Positions 8,838 through 18,429 of a DNA stretch of 64,000 bases are shown here, piece after piece. The notes beneath the pieces were generated by a model. That model did no database searches. It saw only the letters and a program-made list of their open reading frames with translations, and was not told where the DNA came from. Positions within the stretch are counted from its first letter, which is position 1; each line of letters opens with the position of its first letter. This DNA comes from Terrimesophilobacter mesophilus. Lineage in GTDB: Bacteria > Actinomycetota > Actinomycetes > Actinomycetales > Microbacteriaceae. Both the position numbers and the translations under genes were made by a program. Where the stretch lies: assembly GCF_014200375.1 (NCBI RefSeq), contig NZ_JACHBP010000001.1:1860001-1924000 (forward strand), in the 5' to 3' direction.

Positions 8838-8916
8838 CCGGTTCCTCGTGTCTGCTCACGACGGACTCCGGGAACGCTGGCGCAACGCCAACGCCGTGCA
8901 CGCTCGCGCGAACACC
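8838..8916 (-). promoter_or_regulatory. Expression platform between FMN riboswitch and ribD
   Basis: The leader between aptamer and ribD holds a short hairpin (TGGCG-TTG-CGCCA, about 8880-8892) and the GAGG ribosome site. No poly-T tract is seen, so control of translation initiation is more likely than transcription termination. Confidence 0.45.
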
Positions 8917-9064
8917 CGTGCTGCCTTTCATCCGGACTGAGAACCACCAGTGGTTCATAACCGTCGGTCCCGGAATTCCACCGGCTCAACCGCTCTCGGC
9001 CTCAGCCGATCGCGGGTCGCGGACTATCACCGCCGGTTCGGACTTTCACCGACCCCGGAGCACG
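8917..9064 (-). ncRNA. FMN riboswitch (RFN element)
   Basis: On the minus strand the conserved RFN blocks are present in order: GGTCGGTGAAAGTCCG, GGTGATAGTCCGCGACCC, GAGCCGGTGGAATTCCGG, GACCGACGG, and CAGTCCGGATGAAAG near the 3' end. The closing helix pairs CGTGCT (9059-9064) with AGCACG (8917-8922). FMN binding should lower expression of ribD-ribE-ribBA-ribH. Confidence 0.95.
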
Positions 9065-9076
9065 TACTTGATACAC

Positions 9077-9082
9077 ATTCTA
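9077..9082 (-). promoter_or_regulatory. Candidate -10 box of the rib operon
   Basis: TAGAAT on the minus strand, about 13 nt upstream of the riboswitch. The -35 region is weak. Confidence 0.4.
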
Positions 9083-9204
9083 CCAACGTGCTCGTGCCCG
9101 GAATATTCCTGCGCATGTGGTGAACGAAAACGAAGGAGAACCGGTGCCGACGCGTCGAAAAGTGCCGCACGGTCGCTAGAGCGACCGATCTCCTTCGAAT
9201 TCGT

Positions 9205-9987
9205 TCACGCAGTGCGCCCGGACAGCAGCTGCGGGAGCTCGGTGAGGGTTCGGATTACGGCGACTCCGGATGCCGTGGCCGCTGCGAGATCCTCAGCGCT
9301 CGCCGTACCCGCACGGTCGAGCCAGACGCCGGTCAGTCCTGCATTCGCGGCGCCGATCGCATCCGTGTGCAGTCGATCGCCGACATAGGCGGCTGAGCCT
9401 GGCTCCACCCCGAACACCGAACAGGCGTGTTCGAAGATGCGGGCATCCGGTTTCGCGAAGTCGAGCTCACCCGACGCGATCAGATGCTCGAACAACCTGT
9501 CGAGTCCGACGGCGGTGACCTTGAGCGACTGGTAGTCGAGTTCGCCGTTGGTCACGACACCGAATCGCACGCCAGGGAGGGCCTCGTTCAACGCGTCGAG
9601 ACAAGGCAGGGTGTCGTCATATAACGCCCAGGCCCTTTCGTACTCCAGGTAGTAGTCGCCATACCAGCCGTCGGCGGCAACGTCATCGAGTTCGATGCCG
9701 TAAGGCGCGACGAAGCCTCGCACACGTGCCCGCCGCTGCTCCAGGAAGTCGATGTCGCCTGCGAGATAGCGGTGGTAATGCTCCTCTTCGAGGGCATGCC
9801 ATCGCGCGAGTTCCGCGGTCTCGTCCGCGTCGGCGAACGCGCCGCCCAGTGCCGAACGGTGCGCCTTGACTCCGAGTCCGACGGCCTCAGTGTGGGCGAA
9901 GAGCGTGTCATCCAGGTCGAACAGCACGAGCGAGAACGAAGGAGCGGCGGCGGGTGTCGCACCCTTTTGTGCCGGACGTGACATCAT
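9205..9987 (-). CDS. HAD family hydrolase
   Basis: A 260-aa haloacid dehalogenase-fold phosphatase. Motif I is LFDLDDTLF near residue 24, motif II VVTNG, motif III lysine in FAKPDARIF, and motif IV YVGDRLHTDAIGA. An alpha-helical cap lies between motifs I and II, as in the YjjG/phosphoglycolate phosphatase-like subfamily. The first of two adjacent ATG codons is chosen because AGGAG lies 10 nt before it. Substrate unknown, probably a small phosphorylated metabolite such as a nucleotide. Confidence 0.85.
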   Translation of the reverse strand: MMSRPAQKGATPAAAPSFSLVLFDLDDTLFAHTEAVGLGVKAHRSALGGAFADADETAELARWHALEEEHYHRYLAGDIDFLEQRRARVRGFVAPYGIELDDVAADGWYGDYYLEYERAWALYDDTLPCLDALNEALPGVRFGVVTNGELDYQSLKVTAVGLDRLFEHLIASGELDFAKPDARIFEHACSVFGVEPGSAAYVGDRLHTDAIGAANAGLTGVWLDRAGTASAEDLAAATASGVAVIRTLTELPQLLSGRTA

Positions 9988-10124
9988 CCGCTCTGATCTC
10001 CTTCATTCTCGTTCGGCCAGCCCGGTTTGGGGTCGCGGGTGTCGGATGCCGCGAGTTCAGCCTGCCACGCCCGCGGGTTGGTCGAGCAGGAGGGGCCCGG
10101 CGCGAAGCGTGAACGGTTCCATCG

Positions 10125-11132
10125 CTACGCGCGGGGCAGGAGGCCGATACGGTCGTACACCTTCGCGAGCGTCACGTCGGCGATCTCCGCGGCCCTCGCG
10201 GCATTGCCCGCCAGAACACGATCGAGTTCTGCGGGGTCATCGAGGAGTTCGAGGGTGCGCGCGCGGATCGGCCCGAATGTCTCTACCACGACGTCGGCCA
10301 GATCCTTCTTGAGGTCGCCGTAACCGCGTCCCGAATATTCGGCCTCGAGCTCCGGAATCGTCTTCCCGGCCAGCACGGAGTAGATGGTCAGCAGGTTCGC
10401 GATGCCCGGCTTCTCCCCGCGGTCGAATCGAACCTCGCGCCCGTCATCCGTCACCGCCGCGCGGATCTTCTTCGCCGTCACCGACGGCTCATCCATCAAC
10501 CACACGACGCCGGACTCCGACGACGCGGACTTGCTCATCTTCGCGGTGGGCTCCTGCAGGTCGTAGATGCGTGCCGTCTCCTTCAGGATGACTGCTTCCG
10601 GCACCACGAACGTGGCGCCGAACCGCGAGTTGAATCGCCCGGCGAGGTCGCGCGTGAGTTCGACGTGCTGCCGCTGGTCGTCCCCGACCGGCACCGCCAC
10701 CGCGTCATACAGCAGGATGTCGGCTGCCATGAGCATCGGGTATGCGAACAGGCCGACCGTCGCACCATCCGTGCCCTGCTTTGCGGATTTGTCCTTGAAC
10801 TGGGTCATCCGGCTCGCCTCGCCGAATCCGGTGATGGTGTTGAGCACCCAGGCGAGTTCCGGATGCGCGGGCACGTGCGACTGCACGAAGAGGGTCGACT
10901 CGGCCGGGTCGATCCCGGCGGCGATGTACTGCGCCGCCGTGCGGCGCGTGTTCTCGCGCAGGAGAGCCGGATCCTGCGGCACCGTGAGCGCGTGCAGGTC
11001 GACGATGCAGAACACGGCGTCGTAGCTGGCCTGCAGGTTCTTCCACTGCAGGAGCGCCCCGATGTAGTTGCCGATCTGGAGGCTGTTGGCCGAGGGTTGC
11101 ATGCCAGAGAACAGGCGGGGCTTCGAAGTCAT
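10125..11132 (-). CDS. trpS: Tryptophanyl-tRNA synthetase
   Basis: A 335-aa class I aminoacyl-tRNA synthetase charging tRNA-Trp. The HIGH-like signature is in [18 protein letters not shown] and the KMSKS loop is exact (TAKMSKSA). Usual bacterial length. The ATG at 11132 follows GAGAAT by 6 nt, a possible leaderless start. The 137 nt to the HAD gene hold nothing recognisable. Confidence 0.96.
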   Translation of the reverse strand: MTSKPRLFSGMQPSANSLQIGNYIGALLQWKNLQASYDAVFCIVDLHALTVPQDPALLRENTRRTAAQYIAAGIDPAESTLFVQSHVPAHPELAWVLNTITGFGEASRMTQFKDKSAKQGTDGATVGLFAYPMLMAADILLYDAVAVPVGDDQRQHVELTRDLAGRFNSRFGATFVVPEAVILKETARIYDLQEPTAKMSKSASSESGVVWLMDEPSVTAKKIRAAVTDDGREVRFDRGEKPGIANLLTIYSVLAGKTIPELEAEYSGRGYGDLKKDLADVVVETFGPIRARTLELLDDPAELDRVLAGNAARAAEIADVTLAKVYDRIGLLPRA

Positions 11133-11182
11133 GGGGCTATTCTCTCAGGTGATCGGGGCCCCTTCGCCGCTCTGTGCCGCGC

Positions 11183-12016
11183 TCAGAGGTCGTAGTCGAC
11201 GACGACCGGGGCGTGGTCGGACCAGCGCTCCTCGTAGGATGCCGCCCGGTCGACCACGTAGTCCTTCACTGTCGCCGCGAGCCCCGGCGTGGCCATGTGG
11301 TAGTCGATGCGCCATCCGGTGTCATTGACGAACGCCTGGCCGCGAGCGGACCACCAGGTGTACGGCCCCTCGACCTCGCCTGCCCAACGGCGGCCGACAT
11401 CCACCCAGCCGAACCCCGCGCCGGCGTTGTACTCCGGGTCGTCCTCGGGGCCGAAGAACCGGTCGAAGTATGCGCGCTCCTCTGGCAGGAATCCCGCGGA
11501 CTTCTGGTTCCCTCGCCAGTTGCGGATGTCGAGCCTACGGTGCCCGACGTTGAAGTCGCCCACGATGACCGAGAGCGGGTTGTGTTCGGCGAGCGCAGGC
11601 ACCCGCACGAGCATCGCCTCGAGGAACTTGTACTTCTCGACCTGCTTGGGCGTCCCGGCCTCGCCGGAGTTGACGTACGTGCTCACGACGGTGACGACGG
11701 AACCGTTCACCTCGTAGTCGGCCTCGAGCCAGCGTCCTGCGCTGTCGAAGTCGTCCGGGCCGAACTCGACCCGGTGGATCGAGGCCTTGTTCCGACTGGC
11801 GAGGGCGACGCCGGCGCGGCCCTTCGCGGTTGCCGCGTCATGCAGGATGTCCCACTCCGGCCCGAGGAGTCCGACGACATCGTCCGTCGAGGCTCGCACC
11901 TCCTGAAGGGCGAGGATGTCGACCCCGCGCGCGTCCAGCCACGCTCCCATACCGTGCCGGTACGCCGCCCGGATGCCGTTGACATTGACGGACGCGATTC
12001 TCAGGGGCTTGGCCAT
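11183..12016 (-). CDS. xthA: Exodeoxyribonuclease III
   Basis: A 277-aa EEP-fold AP endonuclease/3'-5' exonuclease for base excision repair. Seen are SVNVNGIRAA, the catalytic LALQEVRA glutamate, VIVGDFNVGHR and the terminal RWSDHAPVVVDY. The ATG lies 6 nt after TAAACT (12023-12028, minus strand), which suggests a leaderless transcript. Confidence 0.95.
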   Translation of the reverse strand: MAKPLRIASVNVNGIRAAYRHGMGAWLDARGVDILALQEVRASTDDVVGLLGPEWDILHDAATAKGRAGVALASRNKASIHRVEFGPDDFDSAGRWLEADYEVNGSVVTVVSTYVNSGEAGTPKQVEKYKFLEAMLVRVPALAEHNPLSVIVGDFNVGHRRLDIRNWRGNQKSAGFLPEERAYFDRFFGPEDDPEYNAGAGFGWVDVGRRWAGEVEGPYTWWSARGQAFVNDTGWRIDYHMATPGLAATVKDYVVDRAASYEERWSDHAPVVVDYDL

Positions 12017-12022
12017 CGCGTC

Positions 12023-12028
12023 AGTTTA
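12023..12028 (-). promoter_or_regulatory. -10 box of leaderless xthA
   Basis: TAAACT followed by a 6-nt spacer and the ATG, leaving no room for a ribosome site. No clear -35. Confidence 0.5.
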
Positions 12029-13057
12029 CCGATCGCGACCGACACGCCTGCCGGGCATGTGCAGCAGACGGCGGAACCATCCGCGTTGCCTCCTCGCGAG
12101 CGCGGCCCGTTCGGCATCCGCCTTCTCCTGCGCGAGGCGCTCCTGCTCTCTGCGCTCGGCGGCGATCTTCGGGTCAGCCGCGATTCCGGCATCGGACATG
12201 CCGACAGCGATCCAGCTCGCCCCGAGCAGGATGACGACGCAGATCAGATTGAACCAGATCAGCAGCCCGATGATGATCGCAAAACCGGCCAGGAGCGGGT
12301 TCCGGCCGGCACCGCCGAGGAGCAGGCTCCCCAGGACCTTCAGGATCCCGAGGGCGATCGCGCCCAGGAGTGAACCGACGACGAGGCGCCGCATCGGGAT
12401 CTTCAGCCCGGACAGGACGCGGTACAGCGTCCCGAGCACCACGGTGTCGAGAACGAGCATCAGAACGAGCCCCACGATCCGGCCGAGAACCGTGGACAGC
12501 ATCGAGTCGTCGCTCAGCCCGAACCAGCCGAGGGCGGTTCCCAGCGCCTGGGTGCTGAAGACCGAGAGCGCAGCTGAGACGATCAGCGCCGCCCCGAACC
12601 CGATCATGAGGGCGAAGTCCTTCAGCTTGAGCAGAACGAAGTTCATCCGCTCCCCGGGGAGATTGAAGAGCGCGCGCACGGCGTCCCTGGCGGAGGAGAG
12701 CCAGCCGACCGCGGTGAACAGCAATCCGACGGCCGCGATCGCGCCGGTCCACCCCAGGATCTCCGCCTGCATCAACTGCGCGGGGTCGATGACGCCGTCG
12801 CGGCCATTCCAGCTGAGAAGGCCGGGAACAGAACGGGCGAGCGTTGTGAAGAACGCCTCGCTGAGTCGGTCGCTTCCCCGAAGGATCAAACCCGCGGAGG
12901 CGAATCCCACCCAGATTCCCGCGAACACGGCGAAGATCGACTGGAACGACAAGCCGGCTGCGAGGAGAAAACCTCGTTGGTCAAGGAAGTGGATGAACAC
13001 CCGAATCGGCCGTAGCGCGCTCACCCAGGCGATCGCCTTCCTAATCCTCTCCACCAC
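12026..13057 (-). CDS. YihY/BrkB family inner membrane protein
   Basis: A 343-aa protein with about six hydrophobic segments (for example LLAAGLSFQSIFAVFAGIW and FALMIGFGAALIVSAALSVF) and a charged C-terminal tail rich in Glu, Arg and Ala that is probably cytoplasmic and helical. This is the YihY/BrkB (formerly RNase BN) family, of unsettled function. Two GTG codons start the frame (13057 and 13054). The second is 6 nt after TAGGCT, matching the leaderless layout of neighbours. Confidence 0.82.
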   Translation of the reverse strand: MVERIRKAIAWVSALRPIRVFIHFLDQRGFLLAAGLSFQSIFAVFAGIWVGFASAGLILRGSDRLSEAFFTTLARSVPGLLSWNGRDGVIDPAQLMQAEILGWTGAIAAVGLLFTAVGWLSSARDAVRALFNLPGERMNFVLLKLKDFALMIGFGAALIVSAALSVFSTQALGTALGWFGLSDDSMLSTVLGRIVGLVLMLVLDTVVLGTLYRVLSGLKIPMRRLVVGSLLGAIALGILKVLGSLLLGGAGRNPLLAGFAIIIGLLIWFNLICVVILLGASWIAVGMSDAGIAADPKIAAERREQERLAQEKADAERAALARRQRGWFRRLLHMPGRRVGRDR

Positions 13058-13204
13058 TCCAGCCTAGGCAGGTCGGCTCAAGACTCTCGGAAAACTCGAC
13101 CCGTAGACAGAATCGTCTGGCTAATTTCGAGAAGGAGGGCAATACTGGACGAAGGCTCGTGATATACCGGATGGGAATCGCGACGGATGCGTGCGGGGGT
13201 GCGT

Positions 13205-14719
13205 ATGGACCGCTGGAACGGCCCGGAGGACGAAGCTCCGGACCAGGAACTCGTCCTGCGCGCGAGGGAGGGTGACCGCACGGCGTTCGCCGAGCTCTGG
13301 GTTCGCCACGCCGGGGCAGGTATCACCGTCGCACGCGGCTTCACCTCCAGTCTGGACGCCGACGACCTCGTCGCTGAGGCGTTCGCCCGCATCTACCAGC
13401 GGGTGCTCGATGGAGGGGGGCCGGATGGCGCCTTCCGCCCCTATCTCTACACGACCATCAGGAACCTCGCGAGCCGATGGGGACGCGGGCGGCAGGACAT
13501 CCAGATCGAGGACATCGAGGACCTTCAGGACGACTCCGTTCCGGATGACCCGTCGACGGTCGCCTTGGACACACGGCTCACCGCCAGGGCATTCACCTCG
13601 CTTCCCGAACGCTGGCAATCAGTCCTCTGGTACACCGAGGTCGAAGGCATGAGCCCGCAGGATGTCGCCCCCATTCTCGGCCTGACCGCGAACGGTGTCG
13701 CTGCCCTCGCATATCGGGCCAGGGAGGGACTGCGCACGGCGTGGCTGCAGGCTCACGTGTCCCTCGCCGGGTCGACCTCGGATTGCAAGTGGGTGATCAG
13801 TCGCCTCGGAGAGAACGCGCGACACACGCTCACACCCCGCGAGCAGCTCCGGATGGACGCCCACACGGCCGAATGCGACAGTTGCGAATCCATCGCGCGG
13901 GAGGTCGACGAGGTCGGGTCCGGAATCGCCGTCATCCTTCTCCCGCTGCTTCTCGGTGCGACGGTGGGCGGAAGCCTGCTGTCCATGGTCGGAAACGCGA
14001 GCAGCGCGGCGGCGGCTGCCGTGCCCACACTTCCTCCCGCTCTGGCCGCTGGCGGGACCCTTCCCGGCGCGGCGGCCGGAAGCGCGGCAGCGGGCACCGC
14101 CGCGGCGGGCGCAGCCGGCGTCGCTTCCTCTGTCTCGGTTCCCGTCCTGATCGGGGCGCTCGCAGCCACGGTCCTCCTCAGCGGCGGGGTCGTCGTGGTG
14201 CTTCAGCCGTCCCAGCACGCGCCCACGGCAGAAGTCGTCGCCACTTCCTCGAACTCGGATGGCGCATCCCGGGCAGACGCCGCCCGGCACGCTTCGAGCG
14301 ACGCTCCCGGATCGGGCGACGGTGCGACCAACGGCGGTGACGGCTCGGTCGGTGGACTCGTGAGCGACATCATCGCGGAGGTGACGGATCCGCTGAAGTC
14401 CCTCCTCCCACCCCTGCCGATTGCGCCGATACCGGAGCACACCGCGCCGGACGGGCTCGTCGGGGCTCTCGTCGATCTCGACCTCAACGGACGCGGCATG
14501 CCCGGCGCGACCGTGTCGGCGCAGGTTGCCGGCCAGGTCTACACGACAGTCGTCGCGGCGGACGGCACGTGGGCCCTGCGACTGACCGCGCTTCCGGACG
14601 GACTCGGACCGATCACGCTCACGCAGAGGCTGACCATCCTGGGGATCAGCGTGCCGCTCGACATTCCCCTCACGCTCCTCTCGGACACCCTGGGAATCAC
14701 GGTCGAACTCCTCAATTGA
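13205..14719 (+). CDS. ECF sigma factor fused to zinc-finger anti-sigma-like, membrane and Ig-like exported regions
   Basis: A 504-aa protein. Sigma region 2 spans about residues 12-85 (DADDLVAEAFARIYQ, RPYLYTTIRNLAS) and region 4 about 115-165 (LPERWQSVLWYTEVEGMS, LTANGVAALAYRAREGL). A ZAS-type motif HTAECDSC follows at about 219-226. Hydrophobic segments come next, with one near residues 310-335 (VPVLIGALAATVLLSGGVVVV), then a Ser/Gly/Asp-rich linker and a C-terminal beta domain resembling bacterial Ig-like folds (GATVSAQVAGQVYTTVVAADG). ATG 13205 has GGGGG 5 nt upstream; ATG 13187 is an in-frame alternative. Sigma and anti-sigma on one chain suggest a membrane-tethered sigma factor sensing the envelope. 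Confidence 0.82.
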   Translation: MDRWNGPEDEAPDQELVLRAREGDRTAFAELWVRHAGAGITVARGFTSSLDADDLVAEAFARIYQRVLDGGGPDGAFRPYLYTTIRNLASRWGRGRQDIQIEDIEDLQDDSVPDDPSTVALDTRLTARAFTSLPERWQSVLWYTEVEGMSPQDVAPILGLTANGVAALAYRAREGLRTAWLQAHVSLAGSTSDCKWVISRLGENARHTLTPREQLRMDAHTAECDSCESIAREVDEVGSGIAVILLPLLLGATVGGSLLSMVGNASSAAAAAVPTLPPALAAGGTLPGAAAGSAAAGTAAAGAAGVASSVSVPVLIGALAATVLLSGGVVVVLQPSQHAPTAEVVATSSNSDGASRADAARHASSDAPGSGDGATNGGDGSVGGLVSDIIAEVTDPLKSLLPPLPIAPIPEHTAPDGLVGALVDLDLNGRGMPGATVSAQVAGQVYTTVVAADGTWALRLTALPDGLGPITLTQRLTILGISVPLDIPLTLLSDTLGITVELLN

Positions 14720-14808
14720 AAAGAAGTCCGCACAAGCGCGTCATGATCCGGCAGGTTCGGAGTCTCTCCTCTCAGGAGGGACATCATTTCCACCCTCGGG
14801 GGATACAG

Positions 14809-14839
14809 CGTCGGCGGCACTTCGGGTGAGCCGCCGACG
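14809..14839. terminator. Hairpin terminator between convergent sigma-factor and sdhB genes
   Basis: Perfect 10-bp arms CGTCGGCGGC (14809-14818) and GCCGCCGACG (14830-14839) with an 11-nt loop. Located between the stops of two convergent genes, so it may serve both directions. Flanking T runs are poor. Confidence 0.65.
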
Positions 14840-14864
14840 TCTCCTCGTCTGAGTCGGCGGGAGG

Positions 14865-15629
14865 CTAGGGCTTGCCCCGCATGATGGCCTGCTTGACCTC
14901 AGCGATGGCCTGGGTGACCTGGATGCCGCGCGGGCAGGCATCCGTGCAGTTGAAGGTCGTACGGCAGCGCCAGACGCCTTCCTTGTCATTCAGGATGTCC
15001 ATGCGCACCTGGGCCCCCTCGTCGCGCGAGTCGAAGATGAAGCGGTGCGCGTTCACGATCGCCGCCGGGCCGAAATACTGGCCGTCGGTCCAGAACACCG
15101 GGCAGCTCGAGGTGCACGCAGCACACAGGATGCACTTCGTCGTGTCGTCGAAGCGGGCGCGCTCCTCAGGGGACTGCAGGCGCTCCTTGCCGTCCTTCGG
15201 CTTGCTCGAGGCCATGAGGAACGGCTGAACATCCCTGAAGCTGTCGAAGAACGGCTCCATGTCGACGATGAGGTCCTTCTCCAGCGGGAGGCCCTTGAGC
15301 GCTTCGACGTAGATGGGCTGCGACACGTCGAGGTCTTTGAGCAGCGTCTTGCAGGCGAGCCGATTCCGCCCGTTGATGCGCATGGCATCCGACCCGCACA
15401 CGCCGTGGGCGCACGAGCGGCGGAAGGCGAGGGAGCCGTCGATCTCCCACTTGATCTTGTGGAGCGCGTCGAGGACGCGGTCGGTCCCGTGCATCTCGAG
15501 GTCGTAGTCGACCCAGCGCGGCTCTTCGTCGACCTCCGGGTCGAATCGGCGGACGATCATGGTCACCGTGAACGTCGGAACCGCGTCGTGGGCCCGAGGA
15601 CCCTTCTTCTCGAGAACGTCGGATGCCAT
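14865..15629 (-). CDS. sdhB: Succinate dehydrogenase iron-sulfur subunit
   Basis: A 254-aa electron-transfer subunit of complex II. The 2Fe-2S ligands lie in RRSCAHGVCGSDAM and the following LACKT; the 4Fe-4S and 3Fe-4S ligands in CILCAACTSSCPV and CTDACPRG. The start at 15629 overlaps the sdhA stop (TGATG). Last gene of sdhCDAB; it is followed by a hairpin. Confidence 0.96.
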   Translation of the reverse strand: MASDVLEKKGPRAHDAVPTFTVTMIVRRFDPEVDEEPRWVDYDLEMHGTDRVLDALHKIKWEIDGSLAFRRSCAHGVCGSDAMRINGRNRLACKTLLKDLDVSQPIYVEALKGLPLEKDLIVDMEPFFDSFRDVQPFLMASSKPKDGKERLQSPEERARFDDTTKCILCAACTSSCPVFWTDGQYFGPAAIVNAHRFIFDSRDEGAQVRMDILNDKEGVWRCRTTFNCTDACPRGIQVTQAIAEVKQAIMRGKP

Positions 15630-17428
15630 CAGTACTTTCTTTCCGTCGGTGGGTAGTTGGTGACCACAACCGGTTTCCAATCCAGCCGGATGTGGTCGTC
15701 CGCCTGCGCGGACTCCGCATCGCCGGTCAGGTAGGCCATCGTGTGGACCATGAGGTTCTTGTCGTCGCGCTTCGGGTAGTCCTCGCGCATGTGCGCGCCG
15801 CGGCTCTCCTTGCGATTGCGGGCCGAGTACACGACGACCTCGGCGAGGTCGAGCAGGAAGCCGAGCTCCACCGCTTCGAGGAGATCCGTGTTGAACCGTT
15901 TGCCCTTGTCCTGCACCTGGACGTTCCGGTACCGGGCGCGGAGCTTCTTGATGAGGTCGCCGACGTCACGCAGGGACTCGTCCGTGCGGAAGACCTGGGC
16001 ATTGCGGTCCATGGCCTCCTGAAGCTCCTTGCGGATGACGGCGATCCGTTCGCTGCCGTCCCCGCCGCGCACGTGGTCGAGCAGTCGGCGCACCCCGGCC
16101 GTCGGGTCATCCGGGAGGTCGACCCAGTCCGCCGACTTCGCGTACTCGACGGCGTTGTTCCCTGCACGCTTGCCGAACACGTTGATGTCCAGAAGCGAGT
16201 TCGTTCCGAGACGGTTCGAGCCGTGGACGCTCACACACGCGCACTCGCCGGCGGCGAAGAGCCCGGGCACCGTCTCGGTGTTCGTGCGCAGCACCTCGGC
16301 GTTGTTCGTCGTCGGGATGCCGCCCATCGCGTAGTGCGCGGTCGGCAGCACCGGAACGGGCTCGGTGTACGGCTCGACGCCGAGATAGGTGCGGGCGAAC
16401 TCGGTGATGTCGGGGAGCTTCGCATCGATCACCGCGGGTTCGAGGTGTGTGATGTCGAGATAGACGTAGTCCTTGTACGGCCCCGCGCCCCTGCCCTCGC
16501 GGATCTCCGTGGCCATCGACCGCGCCACGATGTCACGGGGTGCGAGGTCCTTGATGGTCGGGGCGTAGCGCTCCATGAACCGTTCGCCTTCGCTGTTGCG
16601 CAGGATCGCACCCTCACCGCGGGCGGCCTCCGAGAGCAGGATGCCGAGGCCGGCGAGACCGGTCGGGTGGAACTGGAAGAACTCCATGTCCTCGAGCGGA
16701 AGACCCTTGCGCCAGACGATTCCGACACCGTCGCCGGTGAGCGTGTGCGCGTTCGAGGTGGTCTTGTAGATCTTCCCGAATCCACCCGTCGCGAAGATGA
16801 TCGACTTGCCCTGGAACACGTGCAGGTCGCCGGTGGCGAGCTCGTAGGCGACGACGCCGGCGGGCCGCTCGACACCATCCACCTCGGTCATGAGGAGGTC
16901 GAGCACGTAGAACTCGTTGAAGAAGTTGATCCCGTGCTTGACGCAGTTCTGGTACAGCGTCTGCAGGATCATGTGGCCGGTGCGGTCTGCCGCGTAGCAG
17001 GCCCTGCGCACCGGCGCCTTGCCGTGCTCGCGCGTGTGGCCGCCGAACCGACGCTGGTCGATGCGGCCCTCCGGCGTGCGGTTGAAAGGGAGACCCATGT
17101 TCTCGAGGTCGATGACCGCGTCGATCGCCTCCTTGGCGAGGATCTCCGCAGCATCCTGGTCGACGAGGTAGTCGCCGCCCTTGACCGTGTCGTAGGTGTG
17201 CCACTCCCAGTTGTCCTCTTCGACATTCGCGAGAGCGGCGGCCATGCCGCCCTGCGCTGCTCCCGTGTGGGAGCGCGTCGGGTAGAGCTTGGAGATGACG
17301 GCGGTGCTCGCCTTCGGGCCGGCTTCGATCGCCGCGCGCATGCCGGCGCCGCCCGCTCCGACGATGACGATGTCGTGCTTGTGGAAGTGCACCCCGTCGA
17401 CGATGGTTCCCTGGTCCGTCTCGCTCAT
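15629..17428 (-). CDS. sdhA: Succinate dehydrogenase flavoprotein subunit
   Basis: A 599-aa FAD-linked catalytic subunit oxidising succinate to fumarate. The FAD motif is [16 protein letters not shown]; the covalent flavin histidine lies in [12 protein letters not shown]; the substrate region is [11 protein letters not shown]; later blocks are [11 protein letters not shown] and [12 protein letters not shown]. Start at 17428 lies 2 nt from sdhD; much longer frames upstream would overlap sdhD. Confidence 0.96.
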   Translation of the reverse strand: MSETDQGTIVDGVHFHKHDIVIVGAGGAGMRAAIEAGPKASTAVISKLYPTRSHTGAAQGGMAAALANVEEDNWEWHTYDTVKGGDYLVDQDAAEILAKEAIDAVIDLENMGLPFNRTPEGRIDQRRFGGHTREHGKAPVRRACYAADRTGHMILQTLYQNCVKHGINFFNEFYVLDLLMTEVDGVERPAGVVAYELATGDLHVFQGKSIIFATGGFGKIYKTTSNAHTLTGDGVGIVWRKGLPLEDMEFFQFHPTGLAGLGILLSEAARGEGAILRNSEGERFMERYAPTIKDLAPRDIVARSMATEIREGRGAGPYKDYVYLDITHLEPAVIDAKLPDITEFARTYLGVEPYTEPVPVLPTAHYAMGGIPTTNNAEVLRTNTETVPGLFAAGECACVSVHGSNRLGTNSLLDINVFGKRAGNNAVEYAKSADWVDLPDDPTAGVRRLLDHVRGGDGSERIAVIRKELQEAMDRNAQVFRTDESLRDVGDLIKKLRARYRNVQVQDKGKRFNTDLLEAVELGFLLDLAEVVVYSARNRKESRGAHMREDYPKRDDKNLMVHTMAYLTGDAESAQADDHIRLDWKPVVVTNYPPTERKY

Positions 17429-17430
17429 CG

Positions 17431-17877
17431 TCAACCTGCCGTGCAGAAGGACGCGAGGAGGTCGGCCGGGGAGCCTGCGGGGCACGGGTCGAAGGTATAG
17501 ATCACGAGAGTTCCCAGTATGAGTAGCACGACCGTGGCAGCCAGGATGGCGCCCTTGAGCACGACGCCGACGAGGCGGTTGTGCGCGTAGTCGTTGGTGA
17601 TGGTCCGCATCCCGTTCGCACCGTGGATGAGCGCGAGCCAGAGAAGCAGGGTGTCCCAGATCTGCCAGAACGGGTTGGAGAGCTTGCCGCCGACGAACGC
17701 GAAGTCGAGTGCCTTCACACCGTCGCCCAGCATGAGGTTGACGAAGAGGTGGCCGAAGATCAGCACGACGAGGACGACACCGCTCACGCGCATGTAGATC
17801 CAGCCCCACTTCTCCCAGTTGACGCCGCCACGTCGGACGGTGCGGGGTGCACGGGGGGATTCGATGGTGGTGGTCAT
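17431..17877 (-). CDS. sdhD: Succinate dehydrogenase membrane anchor subunit
   Basis: A 148-aa protein with three hydrophobic helices; heme- and quinone-region residues are in [10 protein letters not shown] and [12 protein letters not shown]. It anchors SdhAB to the membrane and passes electrons to quinone. Start ATG 17877; an in-frame GTG lies two codons upstream. Lies between sdhC and sdhA. Confidence 0.9.
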   Translation of the reverse strand: MTTTIESPRAPRTVRRGGVNWEKWGWIYMRVSGVVLVVLIFGHLFVNLMLGDGVKALDFAFVGGKLSNPFWQIWDTLLLWLALIHGANGMRTITNDYAHNRLVGVVLKGAILAATVVLLILGTLVIYTFDPCPAGSPADLLASFCTAG

Positions 17878-17882
17878 GGCGG

Positions 17883-18332
17883 TCACTCGCTGAAGACGTT
17901 CATGAGGTGGCGCGGTACGAAACCGATCAGGAGGATGATCCAGAGGATGACGACGATCCACTGGAGGAGCTTCTGGTGCTTCGTCCCCCAGGCCCAGAAG
18001 TCGACGAGGATGATCCGCAGTCCGTTGAGGGCGTGCAGGCCGATCGCTGCGACGAGGGCGACCTCGCCCAGACCCATGATCGGGTTCTTATAGGTGCCGA
18101 TGACCGCGTTGTATGCCTCGGGGCTCACCCTCACGAGTGCGGTGTCCAGAATGTGGACGAGAAGGAAGAAGAAGATGGCAACGCCGGTGATGCGGTGGAG
18201 TACCCACGACCACATCCCCACGTTTCCCCGATAGATGGTACCCGCCGGTGCCTTCGGCTTCGTCAGCCGGGGAAGAGGGTACTTGCCTCGTGGCGCCGGA
18301 GACGGCACCGTTTCCGCCGATATGCCAGGCAC
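17883..18332 (-). CDS. sdhC: Succinate dehydrogenase cytochrome b556 subunit
   Basis: A 149-aa protein with three membrane helices. The SdhC signature [20 protein letters not shown] includes the conserved HRxTG and the axial histidine region; [13 protein letters not shown] follows. The GTG at 18332 is chosen because AGGAAGG lies 7 nt upstream; the frame is open further upstream but lacks a better site. First gene of the sdh operon, divergent from the manC-type gene. Confidence 0.9.
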   Translation of the reverse strand: MPGISAETVPSPAPRGKYPLPRLTKPKAPAGTIYRGNVGMWSWVLHRITGVAIFFFLLVHILDTALVRVSPEAYNAVIGTYKNPIMGLGEVALVAAIGLHALNGLRIILVDFWAWGTKHQKLLQWIVVILWIILLIGFVPRHLMNVFSE

Positions 18333-18416
18333 GACCAACCTTCCTGCCGATGTACGGTTCACCTCTGAGAGTAGTTGTTCGCAACTCCCGTCCAGCCAGT
18401 CTATTCCCGCGTTCGC

Positions 18417-18422
18417 TAGTCT
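18417..18422 (+). promoter_or_regulatory. -10 box of the mannose-1-phosphate guanylyltransferase gene
   Basis: TAGTCT lies 7 nt before the ATG at 18430, so the transcript is probably leaderless. Confidence 0.45.
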
Positions 18423-18429
18423 GAACGCC

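Noticed and set aside
16969..17226. Other-frame ORFs within sdhA
   Set aside because: Ser/Arg/Thr-rich shadow frames; sdhA is complete and well conserved in its own frame.
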